DNA of 6,285 nucleotides from Bdellovibrionales bacterium (GTDB lineage: Bacteria > Bdellovibrionota > Bdellovibrionia > Bdellovibrionales > UBA1609), in the NCBI GenBank assembly GCA_020435025.1, contig JAGRAG010000290.1, positions 1 to 6,285 of the forward strand, written 5' to 3'. Every line of letters begins with the position of its first letter. Position 1 is the first letter of the stretch. Below, piece by piece: positions 1 through 6,035 of this stretch. The position numbers and the translations under genes were made by a program. The notes below the pieces were generated by a model that saw nothing but the letters and a program-made list of their open reading frames with translations, had not been told where the DNA came from and did no database searches.

Positions 1-878
1 CAGGAACGCAACTGATGATAGTGAATCAATATATAGATGGAGTCACTTTACAGCAATTTTGGGAAAATTATGATGTCTCTGTCGACGAAGCAATTGAGAT
101 ACTCAGGCAGGTTCTGTTGGGAATAAAAGATTTGGAGAAGAACTCTTATAGTCATGGAGATCTAAGTCTTGGAAATATAATGATAGATAAAAAAGGGCAT
201 GTTTTTCTCATTGATTATAGCAAACCTTCTAGTTGCTTTGAAATCACCCCGGAATTTGCGGCTCCCGAGGTGTTGATGGGTCAAGACCCTGATACATATA
301 GTGATCTGTTTTCGGTCGGGCGAATATTACAAAAAATATGCCCGAAAATAGACGATCGCTTGGATTTAATGCCTTTATTGGAGCCGTTACCGCTCAACCG
401 AAAGTTTTACGAAAGTGTTGAATGTGAACATGCTAGATCTCAATTAGCGAAGAAGGTTCAAACGCTACAAAAAAAGAAAGAACGATCCTCTCGAACTTTG
501 CGATGGATGGACAATGTCAAAAGAAGGTCTTCGTGGCGTGAGAGTTCAAAGGGAGTCGCAGTTAGGAAGTGGGTGGTCGCATTTCTGGCACCTATTTACG
601 TGATGGGTGTGGTGAGTGCGTCACCAGAGTTTGTTGATGAGCCATCTGGAGGTGTTGTCTCTGTTGTCACTTCACGATGGTATCAAGTTGTAATTGAAGG
701 TCGAAATTTGGGTTACACCCCTTTAAATAAAGTTTTTTTGCCGGAAGGATCTTACCTTGTTCAATGGACGAGCTCGTCAGATGTCGGAGAGCGACAAGTT
801 GAAATAGTGACAGGTCAACATTTGGTGTTATCCGATTCCTTTTTCGACTCAGGTCGGCATCCCAAAAGAAATCGCTAA
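1..878 (+). CDS. Ser/Thr protein kinase with C-terminal membrane helix and PEGA domain (5'-truncated by window)
   Basis: The reading frame is open to the left edge, so the N-lobe (Gly-rich loop, catalytic Lys) lies outside. Numbering is from the in-window ATG at 15. Residues 1-18 look like the kinase hinge and following helix. HGDLSLGN (47-54) is the catalytic loop, with Asp49 as the catalytic base and Asn54 as a metal ligand. IDYS (66-69) replaces IDFG, APE is at 83-85, and SDLFSVG (96-102) is the subdomain IX motif. The activation segment is very short, about 19 residues from Asp67 to Glu85. A basic, Lys/Arg-rich linker (about 145-186) leads to one hydrophobic helix (about 186-201). After it, residues 213-265 match a PEGA domain (V..G..LG.TPL....LPEGSY), probably on the periplasmic side. 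By family knowledge such proteins phosphorylate Ser/Thr in the cytoplasm and may sense envelope or surface ligands. The substrate is unknown. The internal ATG at 15 is not believed to be the true start. Confidence 0.85.
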   Translation, partial: GTQLMIVNQYIDGVTLQQFWENYDVSVDEAIEILRQVLLGIKDLEKNSYSHGDLSLGNIMIDKKGHVFLIDYSKPSSCFEITPEFAAPEVLMGQDPDTYSDLFSVGRILQKICPKIDDRLDLMPLLEPLPLNRKFYESVECEHARSQLAKKVQTLQKKKERSSRTLRWMDNVKRRSSWRESSKGVAVRKWVVAFLAPIYVMGVVSASPEFVDEPSGGVVSVVTSRWYQVVIEGRNLGYTPLNKVFLPEGSYLVQWTSSSDVGERQVEIVTGQHLVLSDSFFDSGRHPKRNR

Positions 879-971
879 TTGGCTGACGTTCGCTCCAAGT
901 CCATTTATTCTTAAGTATATGAAGCAGTCGTTCAGCGGCATTTTTTGGAGCAATAACTTCATTTCTCAGGT

Positions 972-1042
972 GACGTATTTAGCATACGACTCCTTCGGTC
1001 TGAAGAATTTTACATCCAGACCTGATCTCGGGGCGACACCCT
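972..1042 (+). other. Cluster of three small inverted repeats upstream of uppP (possible structured leader)
   Basis: Three consecutive hairpin-forming segments lie in the 197-nt gap before uppP. CGTAT/ATACG is at 972-986 with a 5-nt loop. GGTCTG/CAGACC is at 997-1022. GGGG/CCCT is at 1030-1042 with a 5-nt loop. A longer-range pair, GCTCCAA (892-898) with TTGGAGC (945-951), lies just upstream. No U-tract follows any of them, so a terminator is not supported. They could form a structured 5' leader for uppP or a small RNA, or be chance pairing. No known riboswitch was recognised. Confidence 0.25.
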
Positions 1043-1075
1043 CTAGTGGTGGTTGATAGGAAATAGGACATCGAC

Positions 1076-1909
1076 ATGGATTTACTTCAGTCCCTTATTT
1101 TAGGAGTTATTCAAGGTTTAACAGAGTTTTTACCTGTTTCCAGTTCGGGTCATTTGGTCGTATTTCAAAAGTGGCTAGGAGTAGAACAACACAGTTTGGC
1201 GTTTGATGTTGCAGCTCATTTGGGGACGTTAATGGCTGTTATTACGGTTTATCGAAAGAGCCTTGTAGCTGTATTACGTGGGTCCGCGAGCTATTTGAAG
1301 ACTCGCAAGCTCACTCCGGCTGTGTGGTTGTTTGTCGTGACATTTGTGGGGAGCCTACCGACAGCGTTTATCGGATTGGCGTTTAAAGAACAATTCGAGT
1401 CTCTTTTTTCCAACCTAACAGCTGTTTCGATCTTTTTGTGTATAACTGGAGTGGTTTTATTTTTTTCCGATCGCTATCAAGTGGAATCAGAACATTCGGC
1501 ACGAGTAGATTTGAATGACCTTAAAGACACAAAGATGATTTCTCTTACCAAGGCATTACTTATAGGAGTGGCACAGGGACTAGCGATAGCGCCGGGTGTC
1601 AGTCGTTCGGGGTCGACAATTGCGGTAGCATTATTTTTAGGGGTTAAAAGGCAAGCAGCAGCTCAATTTAGTTTCGCTTTGTCTGTCCCCGCAGTTTTAG
1701 GGGCAGCCTTATTGCAATTAAAAGACATTTCTGAGTTTTCTAATGAGGTCTTACTCTCTTTGGGAGTGGGGTTTGTGGTCTCCTATATGGCTGGATTAGC
1801 GGGGCTTTTAGGACTCTTGTTTTTAGTGCAAAAGGGACGGCTCAGATACTTTAGTTTTTATCTGTGGATCTTCGGTGGGGCCGTTTTTCTGTCGACTCTT
1901 TTTAGATGA
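1076..1909 (+). CDS. uppP: Undecaprenyl-diphosphatase UppP (BacA family)
   Basis: This integral inner-membrane enzyme dephosphorylates undecaprenyl pyrophosphate to undecaprenyl phosphate. It recycles the lipid carrier used for peptidoglycan and surface polysaccharides, and its overproduction is linked to bacitracin resistance. At 277 aa it has the usual family length. The first signature, QGLTEFLPVSSSGH (13-26), holds the (E/Q)xxxE motif as Gln13/Glu17, and His26 matches the essential His of the family. The second signature, APGVSRSGST (172-181), holds the catalytic Arg177. Several hydrophobic helices span the rest, and the C-terminus ends in a final membrane helix. The ATG is preceded by AGGA at 1065-1068 with 7-nt spacing. 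The gene stands alone, with gaps of 197 nt before it and 124 nt after it. No residue needed for catalysis appears lost. Confidence 0.96.
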   Translation: MDLLQSLILGVIQGLTEFLPVSSSGHLVVFQKWLGVEQHSLAFDVAAHLGTLMAVITVYRKSLVAVLRGSASYLKTRKLTPAVWLFVVTFVGSLPTAFIGLAFKEQFESLFSNLTAVSIFLCITGVVLFFSDRYQVESEHSARVDLNDLKDTKMISLTKALLIGVAQGLAIAPGVSRSGSTIAVALFLGVKRQAAAQFSFALSVPAVLGAALLQLKDISEFSNEVLLSLGVGFVVSYMAGLAGLLGLLFLVQKGRLRYFSFYLWIFGGAVFLSTLFR

Positions 1910-1959
1910 ATCACACTTAGCAAGTTGTAAGCTACAGAAATCAATTTTGCTATTCAAGA

Positions 1960-2021
1960 ATCGCCTTCATATGCGTAACCTCTTGCCTTGAGCTTGGCTT
2001 TAGACTTAAATTTGAGGCGAT
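1960..2021 (+). promoter_or_regulatory. Inverted repeat flanking the leader of the transsulfuration operon
   Basis: ATCGCCT at 1960-1966 is complementary to AGGCGAT at 2015-2021. The right arm ends right where the Shine-Dalgarno AAGGAG of the 68-aa gene begins. If transcription starts upstream of 1960, the stem could influence ribosome access. The 48-nt loop shows no motif of the SAM riboswitch classes I can recognise. Chance pairing is quite possible. Confidence 0.2.
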
Positions 2022-2033
2022 AAGGAGAAGTTC

Positions 2034-2240
2034 ATGGAATTGAATACAAATTCACCTGAAGAAGCCAGAATAGAAACGCTAGAAAAACTCGTGGACGAGC
2101 TCATGAAAGAGGTACCCGAAGAATCTTTAATCAAAAGCTATATGGAGCAGTCGGGGTTACAGTATTCAAAAGATCCCATTGGTCGCATCAATATTGTTTT
2201 AAAGGCGTTACATTTTGAAGAACCATCGGAGTCACAATGA
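2034..2240 (+). CDS. Small acidic protein of unknown function, translationally coupled to the PLP enzyme
   Basis: I do not recognise this 68-aa protein. It is soluble-looking, with no signal peptide, membrane helix or cysteine. It is rich in Glu, and residues 8-40 are likely helical with a regular charged pattern (ETLEKLVDELMKEV). A short segment, SKDPIGRINIVLKAL (45-59), is the most distinctive part. The start is well supported: AGGAG at 2023-2027 sits 6 nt before the ATG. Its stop overlaps the next start in an ATGA (2237-2240), so the two are co-translated. A role with the following sulfur amino acid enzyme, such as a partner or stabilising subunit, is inferred from position only. Confidence 0.8.
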   Translation: MELNTNSPEEARIETLEKLVDELMKEVPEESLIKSYMEQSGLQYSKDPIGRINIVLKALHFEEPSESQ

Positions 2241-3409
2241 AAAAATGGAATGAAACGGAATATGGTTTTGAAACTTTAGCAATCCATGCGGGCCAACACC
2301 CGGATCCTACAACGGGTGCGATTATGACACCCCTTTATCTCACAAGCACTTATGTGCAGGAATCTCCAGGGGTACATAAAGGCTACGAATATTCACGAAC
2401 GTCAAATCCTACGCGAAAGGCCTACGAAGACTGTATGGCAGCTCTTGAGGGGGGAAAATATGGATTCGCTTTTGCCTCTGGATGTGCGGCGACGACAACG
2501 GTGCTGCATTTATTAAAAGCTGGAGATCATGTGGTTGCTGCAGATGATATGTATGGCGGAACTTTTCGACTTTTTGATAAAGTCTTAAGACATAACGGTA
2601 TAGAGTTTTCGTTTGTAGACTTAACAGATCCTCAAAACTTTGAAAAAGCGATCCAAAAAAATACAAAGTTGGTGTGGCTAGAAACCCCGACCAACCCAAT
2701 GATGAAGCTGAATGATATTGAAGCCATTTGTAAATTAGCAAAGGAGCGAAATATTTTAGCTGCTGTTGATAACACCTTTATGAGTCCATATCTTCAACAA
2801 CCGCTGAAATGGGGTGCTGATCTAGTGGTTCATTCCTCTACAAAGTACATAATGGGTCATAGTGATACGGTCGGTGGTGTGGTTGTTACCTCTAACGATC
2901 ATCTTGCAGAGAGATTGTTCTTTTTAAGTAATTCGATGGGACCTGTCGGTTCTCCATTTGATGCTTTTATGGGTTTAAGAAGTGTCAAAACCCTAGCCGT
3001 ACGCATGGAAGCTCACCAAAGAAATGCCCAAGCCATCGCTCGGTTTCTGGTTGATCACCCAGTGGTTGACCAAGTGATCTATCCGGGATTGGAGTCGCAC
3101 CCTCAGTATGAATTAGCCCAAAAGCAAATGAAGGGCCCAGGAGGTATGATTTCCTTTTATGTAAAAGGCGATATGGCCGAAGCTCGACAGTTTTTAGAAA
3201 ACGTACAGGTATTTTCTTTAGCGGAAAGTTTGGGGGGCGTTGAATCTATGGTGAATCATCCTGCGGTGATGACCCATGCAAGTGTTCCTCTGGAAAATCG
3301 ACAAAGATTGGGAATCCACGACAATCTTATTCGTTTAAGTGTAGGTATTGAAACCCTTGATGATCTGATTAAAGATTTAGATCGCGCACTGGGCTTTGTT
3401 TCGAAATAG
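2237..3409 (+). CDS. Cystathionine gamma-lyase / gamma-synthase family PLP enzyme
   Basis: This is a fold-type I PLP enzyme of the Cys/Met metabolism family, full length at 390 aa. The PLP Schiff-base lysine is Lys203 in HSSTKYIMGHSD (199-210). YEYSR (50-54) gives the Tyr52/Arg54 pair that holds the cofactor phosphate of the neighbouring subunit. Asp178 in AAVDNTF binds the pyridine nitrogen. Arg366 in LIRLSVG binds the substrate carboxylate. Glu330 lies in LAESLGG. Overall wording resembles cystathionine gamma-lyase closely, including Glu51 before Tyr52, where the E. coli gamma-synthase has Asp. This leans toward gamma-lyase (cystathionine to cysteine, 2-oxobutanoate and ammonia). Gamma-synthase (metB) or a dual-activity enzyme cannot be excluded, since family members are often misassigned. 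The ATG has GGAG at 2228-2231 inside the upstream gene. It is cytoplasmic and likely tetrameric by family. Confidence 0.93.
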   Translation: MKKWNETEYGFETLAIHAGQHPDPTTGAIMTPLYLTSTYVQESPGVHKGYEYSRTSNPTRKAYEDCMAALEGGKYGFAFASGCAATTTVLHLLKAGDHVVAADDMYGGTFRLFDKVLRHNGIEFSFVDLTDPQNFEKAIQKNTKLVWLETPTNPMMKLNDIEAICKLAKERNILAAVDNTFMSPYLQQPLKWGADLVVHSSTKYIMGHSDTVGGVVVTSNDHLAERLFFLSNSMGPVGSPFDAFMGLRSVKTLAVRMEAHQRNAQAIARFLVDHPVVDQVIYPGLESHPQYELAQKQMKGPGGMISFYVKGDMAEARQFLENVQVFSLAESLGGVESMVNHPAVMTHASVPLENRQRLGIHDNLIRLSVGIETLDDLIKDLDRALGFVSK

Positions 3410-3417
3410 GAGAAACT

Positions 3418-3834
3418 GTGAATTATTTGGTAAAATTACTAAAAGTATTTATGGGAATATCGATGTTCCTTTGGATATTAGGATGTGAGTCTAAATCCGA
3501 TGATCAATCCTATGCTTATGACTACACGTACAATGGGTGTGCAACTGGACGGCATGAGTTTTCTAGTTTGGGAGGCTATTGTGCCGGATTAAAGAATCAT
3601 TCATTGAATAATGGATGCGCTGAAGGGTTACGACAAAAAGCTTATGAGCAAAATTGTGGAACTGATTGGAGTGTATCCAACGTTCATGATCAATATTATG
3701 ATTTAGCAAGTTGCGATCGTCGCAAAACAAAAACCGTCTTAAAAAGTGAAGTGTGTAACGCTTTAAAAGACTCAGACACCTTATGCATAACTGCCAAAGA
3801 TGCTCAGTTTGCTTCTGAAAACTGCAAATATTAA
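3418..3834 (+). CDS. Cysteine-rich predicted lipoprotein, unknown function
   Basis: The 138-aa product starts at GTG, supported by AGGAG at 3408-3412, which overlaps the stop of the upstream gene; the spacing is 5 nt. A short N-terminal region with Lys6 and Lys9 is followed by a hydrophobic stretch ending in ILGC (20-23), a lipobox whose Cys23 would be lipidated. The mature part carries eight further cysteines, at 41, 55, 67, 80, 99, 113, 123 and 136. They are fairly evenly spaced, an even number that could form four disulfides in the periplasm. I do not recognise the family. The 8-nt gap places it in the same operon as the PLP enzyme, though whether it takes part in sulfur metabolism is unknown. 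Glu at +2 does not suggest inner-membrane retention, so outer-membrane sorting is likely. Confidence 0.8.
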   Translation: MNYLVKLLKVFMGISMFLWILGCESKSDDQSYAYDYTYNGCATGRHEFSSLGGYCAGLKNHSLNNGCAEGLRQKAYEQNCGTDWSVSNVHDQYYDLASCDRRKTKTVLKSEVCNALKDSDTLCITAKDAQFASENCKY

Positions 3835-3845
3835 ATAAGAATTTT

Positions 3846-3869
3846 CGGGTTTCTCTTATAAGAAACCTG
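3846..3869 (+). terminator. Weak candidate terminator hairpin after the lipoprotein gene
   Basis: GGTTTCT (3848-3854) pairs with AGAAACC (3861-3867) around a 6-nt loop. Two more outer pairs, one of them G-U, extend it to 3846-3869. It starts 12 nt after the operon's stop codon, the right place for a terminator. The stem is A/T-rich and the following TGTTGTCCTT is only a poor U-tract, so efficiency is doubtful. Confidence 0.35.
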
Positions 3870-3933
3870 TGTTGTCCTTACGGGATTAACTCCAAATCGG
3901 GTATTTGATTCATTCTATTTGTTTATAAATAGG

Positions 3934-3939
3934 TATAAT
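3934..3939 (+). promoter_or_regulatory. Candidate -10 box (TATAAT) for the sigma-like gene
   Basis: A perfect TATAAT lies in an A/T-rich stretch 167 nt before the TTG start of the sigma-like gene. No good -35 box is found at 16-18 nt upstream; at 17 nt the hexamer is CATTCT. It would therefore be a -10-driven or activator-dependent promoter. Transcription would start near 3946, just before the hairpin at 3951-3972. Confidence 0.35.
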
Positions 3940-3950
3940 TGAGTGACTCA

Positions 3951-3972
3951 TAGTGTTCCAATAGGGGCACTA
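3951..3972 (+). promoter_or_regulatory. Strong hairpin in the leader of the sigma-like gene
   Basis: TAGTGTTCC (3951-3959) pairs along its whole length with GGGGCACTA (3964-3972), using two G-U pairs, around the tetraloop AATA. With the TATAAT box at 3934-3939 it would sit about 5 nt from the 5' end of the transcript, a position where hairpins can protect mRNA from decay. A loose T-rich run (ATTTCTTTATCTC, 3978-3990) follows, so it could instead act as an attenuator or terminator. The rest of 3835-4106, a 272-nt non-coding gap, shows no convincing ORF. Confidence 0.4.
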
Positions 3973-4094
3973 CATGTATTTCTTTATCTCTTGTTGGCAG
4001 CGATAATCATAAAATCTTATGTGATTTCAAACGCATGGTTGTTGGACCTAAATTTGCTTAGTTTACTGCCGGATTAGGGGTTTTGGGGAACTAT

Positions 4095-4109
4095 AGGAGA
4101 ATAGCTTTG
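4095..4109 (+). promoter_or_regulatory. Shine-Dalgarno and TTG that decide the start of the sigma-like gene
   Basis: AGGAG at 4095-4099 is followed after 7 nt by TTG at 4107-4109. The frame can be opened at an earlier TTG (4083), but that one has no ribosome binding site at proper spacing and the AGGAG would lie inside it. Later in-frame GTG/TTG codons (4197, 4224, 4251, 4266) lack a well-spaced site. The start at 4107 therefore keeps the hydrophobic N-terminus in the protein. Confidence 0.6.
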
Positions 4110-5120
4110 AATTGCTCCATACTCAGACCTTTTCTATTAAGGTACTCCTCGACGAGCCTTTTCGGATTGTTTCTATTGTTTGGTTCCATCGCAGTGGTGA
4201 ACCCGGTTTGTGCGAGTGTCTGTGTGAATGCGACTCGGGAAACAAAGGAATTGGTCACATTTGAATTGGCTTTTTCCGATCCAACTCTTCAAAGGCAGGC
4301 AGAGAGGATTGCTAAAAGCTATGCTGCCAAGTTGCGGTACGTCGGAGTTTTCATTTCAGTTGAAGACTACGTACAGGTGGGGTTTTTGCGTGTTTTACAA
4401 CACTATCGAACAACTAATCCCGTAACACAAATTCCCTATCTTATGCGAGTCTTGGAAAATGGTATCATAGACCAGTACAGAAAAGATCACCCCGTTCCAA
4501 AAAGCTTAAGAGCTTTTATGGCTCGATACTTTGAAACCAAAGAGTGGCTGAGCCAAAAAAACGGGTACGAATCTTCGGACAGCGAGGTCGCTGCCGTTTT
4601 AGGGATCTCAGTATCTGTTTTACAAAAAAAGTTGAATAACTATTTAATGAAAATCAATACTTCTTTTGAATCACAAAAGGGGGAGATTGCGGATCCTCAA
4701 TACCGTAATCCAAGGGAGTCAGAGGAAAGTGAACCATATGCTTCTTGGCACACTATTTTGCCAGAAGATATGCCGTTCACTTTGTTTGTTAGCCAAGTTC
4801 GTGAGGCCCTTGAACTGAAAAGAACAAGATATCGACACGTGTTTGATTTATTAATGGAACATAAGTCTCAAAGCCAAATTGCAAAAGAAATCGGGATCAC
4901 CGAGTCTGCGATCAGTCGGATTGTATCTGAACATATTAGAAAGACAGTGCTTCGCACAATTGATAAGTGGCAAAACGACAAGGAAGATCAAAGGAGTGCT
5001 CTCAATCAATCGGTGAGTCCAATTGAGGATTCCATTCCACCAACACATTCCGATGTGATACTGCCATCTTTTCAATTGGAATCCTTTATCGGAAGTCGTT
5101 CTCGAAGAAGAAGCCGCTAG
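4107..5120 (+). CDS. Sigma-28/sigma-70-like protein with N-terminal signal peptide or membrane anchor
   Basis: The 337-aa product (TTG start at 4107) has sigma-factor domains in order. Region 2 is at about 66-135, with ISVEDYVQVGFLRVL then IDQYRKDHPVPKSLR, closely matching the FliA pattern ...DDLLQAG... and ...LDELRS.DWVPRS.R. A region 3-like segment is at about 144-179 (SEVAAVLGISVSVLQKKL). Region 4 is at about 230-283, with a helix-turn-helix (SQIAKEIGITESAISRI). Ahead of this, residues 1-36 look like an export signal: Arg8 and Arg12, a hydrophobic core SLFGLFLLFGSIAVVNPV (17-34), then a VCA-S cleavage-type site. The C-terminal tail (about 290-337) is extra, Ser/Pro-rich, and ends in a basic RSRRRSR. 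A normal sigma factor is cytoplasmic and binds RNA polymerase. Here the topology predicts the sigma part outside the cytoplasm unless it is anchored the other way or the signal is not used. It may also be a diverged, repurposed sigma domain. It is likely transcribed alone. Confidence 0.8.
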   Translation: MNCSILRPFLLRYSSTSLFGLFLLFGSIAVVNPVCASVCVNATRETKELVTFELAFSDPTLQRQAERIAKSYAAKLRYVGVFISVEDYVQVGFLRVLQHYRTTNPVTQIPYLMRVLENGIIDQYRKDHPVPKSLRAFMARYFETKEWLSQKNGYESSDSEVAAVLGISVSVLQKKLNNYLMKINTSFESQKGEIADPQYRNPRESEESEPYASWHTILPEDMPFTLFVSQVREALELKRTRYRHVFDLLMEHKSQSQIAKEIGITESAISRIVSEHIRKTVLRTIDKWQNDKEDQRSALNQSVSPIEDSIPPTHSDVILPSFQLESFIGSRSRRRSR

Positions 5121-5203
5121 CATAAAGTTATGAATGAATAAGAACGTGTGTTTTATGTCTTAGGTCGAGTTGTTACGGACAGAATTGTTTCTTTAATACA
5201 TTC

Positions 5204-5232
5204 TTTAGAAAAATAGAGTTGAATACTATACT
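5204..5232 (+). promoter_or_regulatory. Candidate sigma-70 promoter for the receiver-Hpt gene
   Basis: TTTAGA (5204-5209) and TATACT (5227-5232) are separated by 17 nt and each is close to the consensus -35 and -10 boxes. The predicted start is near 5239, giving a very short leader that still contains the CGGAG ribosome binding site (5242-5246). The 131-nt gap to the preceding gene fits an independent promoter. Confidence 0.4.
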
Positions 5233-5251
5233 ATGAGTTCACGGAGTTGAT

Positions 5252-6034
5252 ATGGATAGTATTTTGATTGTTGACGATGACCTTGTAAGCTTGAACTTGA
5301 TGCAACAAACAGTTCAGGCAATGGGTTACCAAACGCACTCCTGTTCTCACCCTAAAGAGGCCCTTGTGTGGCTTAAAGAAAACAGTTGCTCCATGCTGAT
5401 CACTGACTACCAGATGCCAGAACTGAACGGAATTGAATTAATGACGATGGCCCGAGAGATACGACCGGATCTTGTGGCTATTTTAGTGACGGCGTACTCG
5501 AATACGGACATTATCAGTGAGGCTCTTAAACAAGGTGCTTTTGATTTTGTGGAAAAACCACTAAAACCGAACTATGTGCGAGAAGTTATACAGCTTGGAA
5601 TGGCTTTTAAGGACGTTGCAGTTGATGTGTCTCCCACCGTAACTAAAGGGCATTTTGCAAAATTTTCTGAAGATTCAAAGCAAAATTTGACGGCCACAAA
5701 GGGTGAATGGGCATTAATTGATCATGAATATATTAGTGAGCTGTTGATGACTTTGGATAAGGCGCATTTCTTAGAGTTGGTCAATGATGCTAAAAATTCG
5801 ATTCAAGACCAGTTAAATGAGCTCAAAGATGGGCAATGCGATGATAGTCGAACGAAAGCGATATTACATAAAATCGTTGGCACGGCATCTTCTTTGGGTT
5901 TAAAGAAAATGTCTGTTGAAGCTTCAACGAATCATCAGATCAGTCTTTCCGAAAGACGACGTCTTGTGCCCAATGAGATTGCAAGCTTAGAAGAGATATT
6001 CTTAGAGTCTCTAGATGAACTATTAGCGTTCTAG
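5252..6034 (+). CDS. Phosphorelay protein: CheY-like receiver domain plus C-terminal Hpt-like domain
   Basis: The 260-aa protein has two domains. Residues 3-120 form a receiver: the acidic pair Asp8/Asp9 in ILIVDDD, phosphoacceptor Asp52 in LITDYQMPELNG, Thr80 in LVTAY, and Lys102 in VEKPLKP are all present. After a linker (about 121-155), residues 156-258 are helical and contain LHKIVGTASSLGLKKM (205-220), which matches the phosphoacceptor region of a histidine phosphotransfer (Hpt) domain with His206 as acceptor. The Lys of the usual HxLKG is Val209. No DNA-binding output or kinase domain is present, so it probably passes phosphate between an unseen hybrid kinase and a regulator in the cytoplasm. 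ATG has CGGAG 5 nt upstream. No sensor kinase is in the window. Confidence 0.9.
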   Translation: MDSILIVDDDLVSLNLMQQTVQAMGYQTHSCSHPKEALVWLKENSCSMLITDYQMPELNGIELMTMAREIRPDLVAILVTAYSNTDIISEALKQGAFDFVEKPLKPNYVREVIQLGMAFKDVAVDVSPTVTKGHFAKFSEDSKQNLTATKGEWALIDHEYISELLMTLDKAHFLELVNDAKNSIQDQLNELKDGQCDDSRTKAILHKIVGTASSLGLKKMSVEASTNHQISLSERRRLVPNEIASLEEIFLESLDELLAF

Positions 6035-6035
6035 A

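Noticed and set aside
919..1056. 45-codon open frame (ATG at 919, TGA at 1056) between the kinase and uppP
   Set aside because: It has no ribosome binding site, its third-position bases are unlike the neighbouring genes, it overlaps several inverted repeats, and the product resembles nothing I know.
1918..1952. TAGCAA/TTGCTA inverted repeat just after uppP as a terminator
   Set aside because: The stem is short and A/T-rich with a large loop, and no U-tract follows.
2409..2741. 110-codon frame on the minus strand
   Set aside because: It lies wholly inside the PLP enzyme gene, which has all catalytic motifs intact, so it is an antisense shadow.
3999..4006. AGCGATAA, similar to the sigma-28 promoter -10 element GCCGATAA, hinting at autoregulation
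   Set aside because: No TAAA-type -35 element is found about 15 nt upstream, and the -10 match is partial.
4083..4106. Earlier TTG start for the sigma-like protein
   Set aside because: No Shine-Dalgarno lies at proper distance, while the AGGAG at 4095-4099 is ideally spaced for the TTG at 4107.
4228..4425. 65-codon + strand frame inside the sigma-like gene
   Set aside because: It overlaps region 2 of the sigma-like protein in another frame and shows no recognisable domain.
4851..5123. 90-codon minus-strand frame over the end of the sigma-like gene
   Set aside because: It is antisense to the helix-turn-helix region and has no family resemblance.
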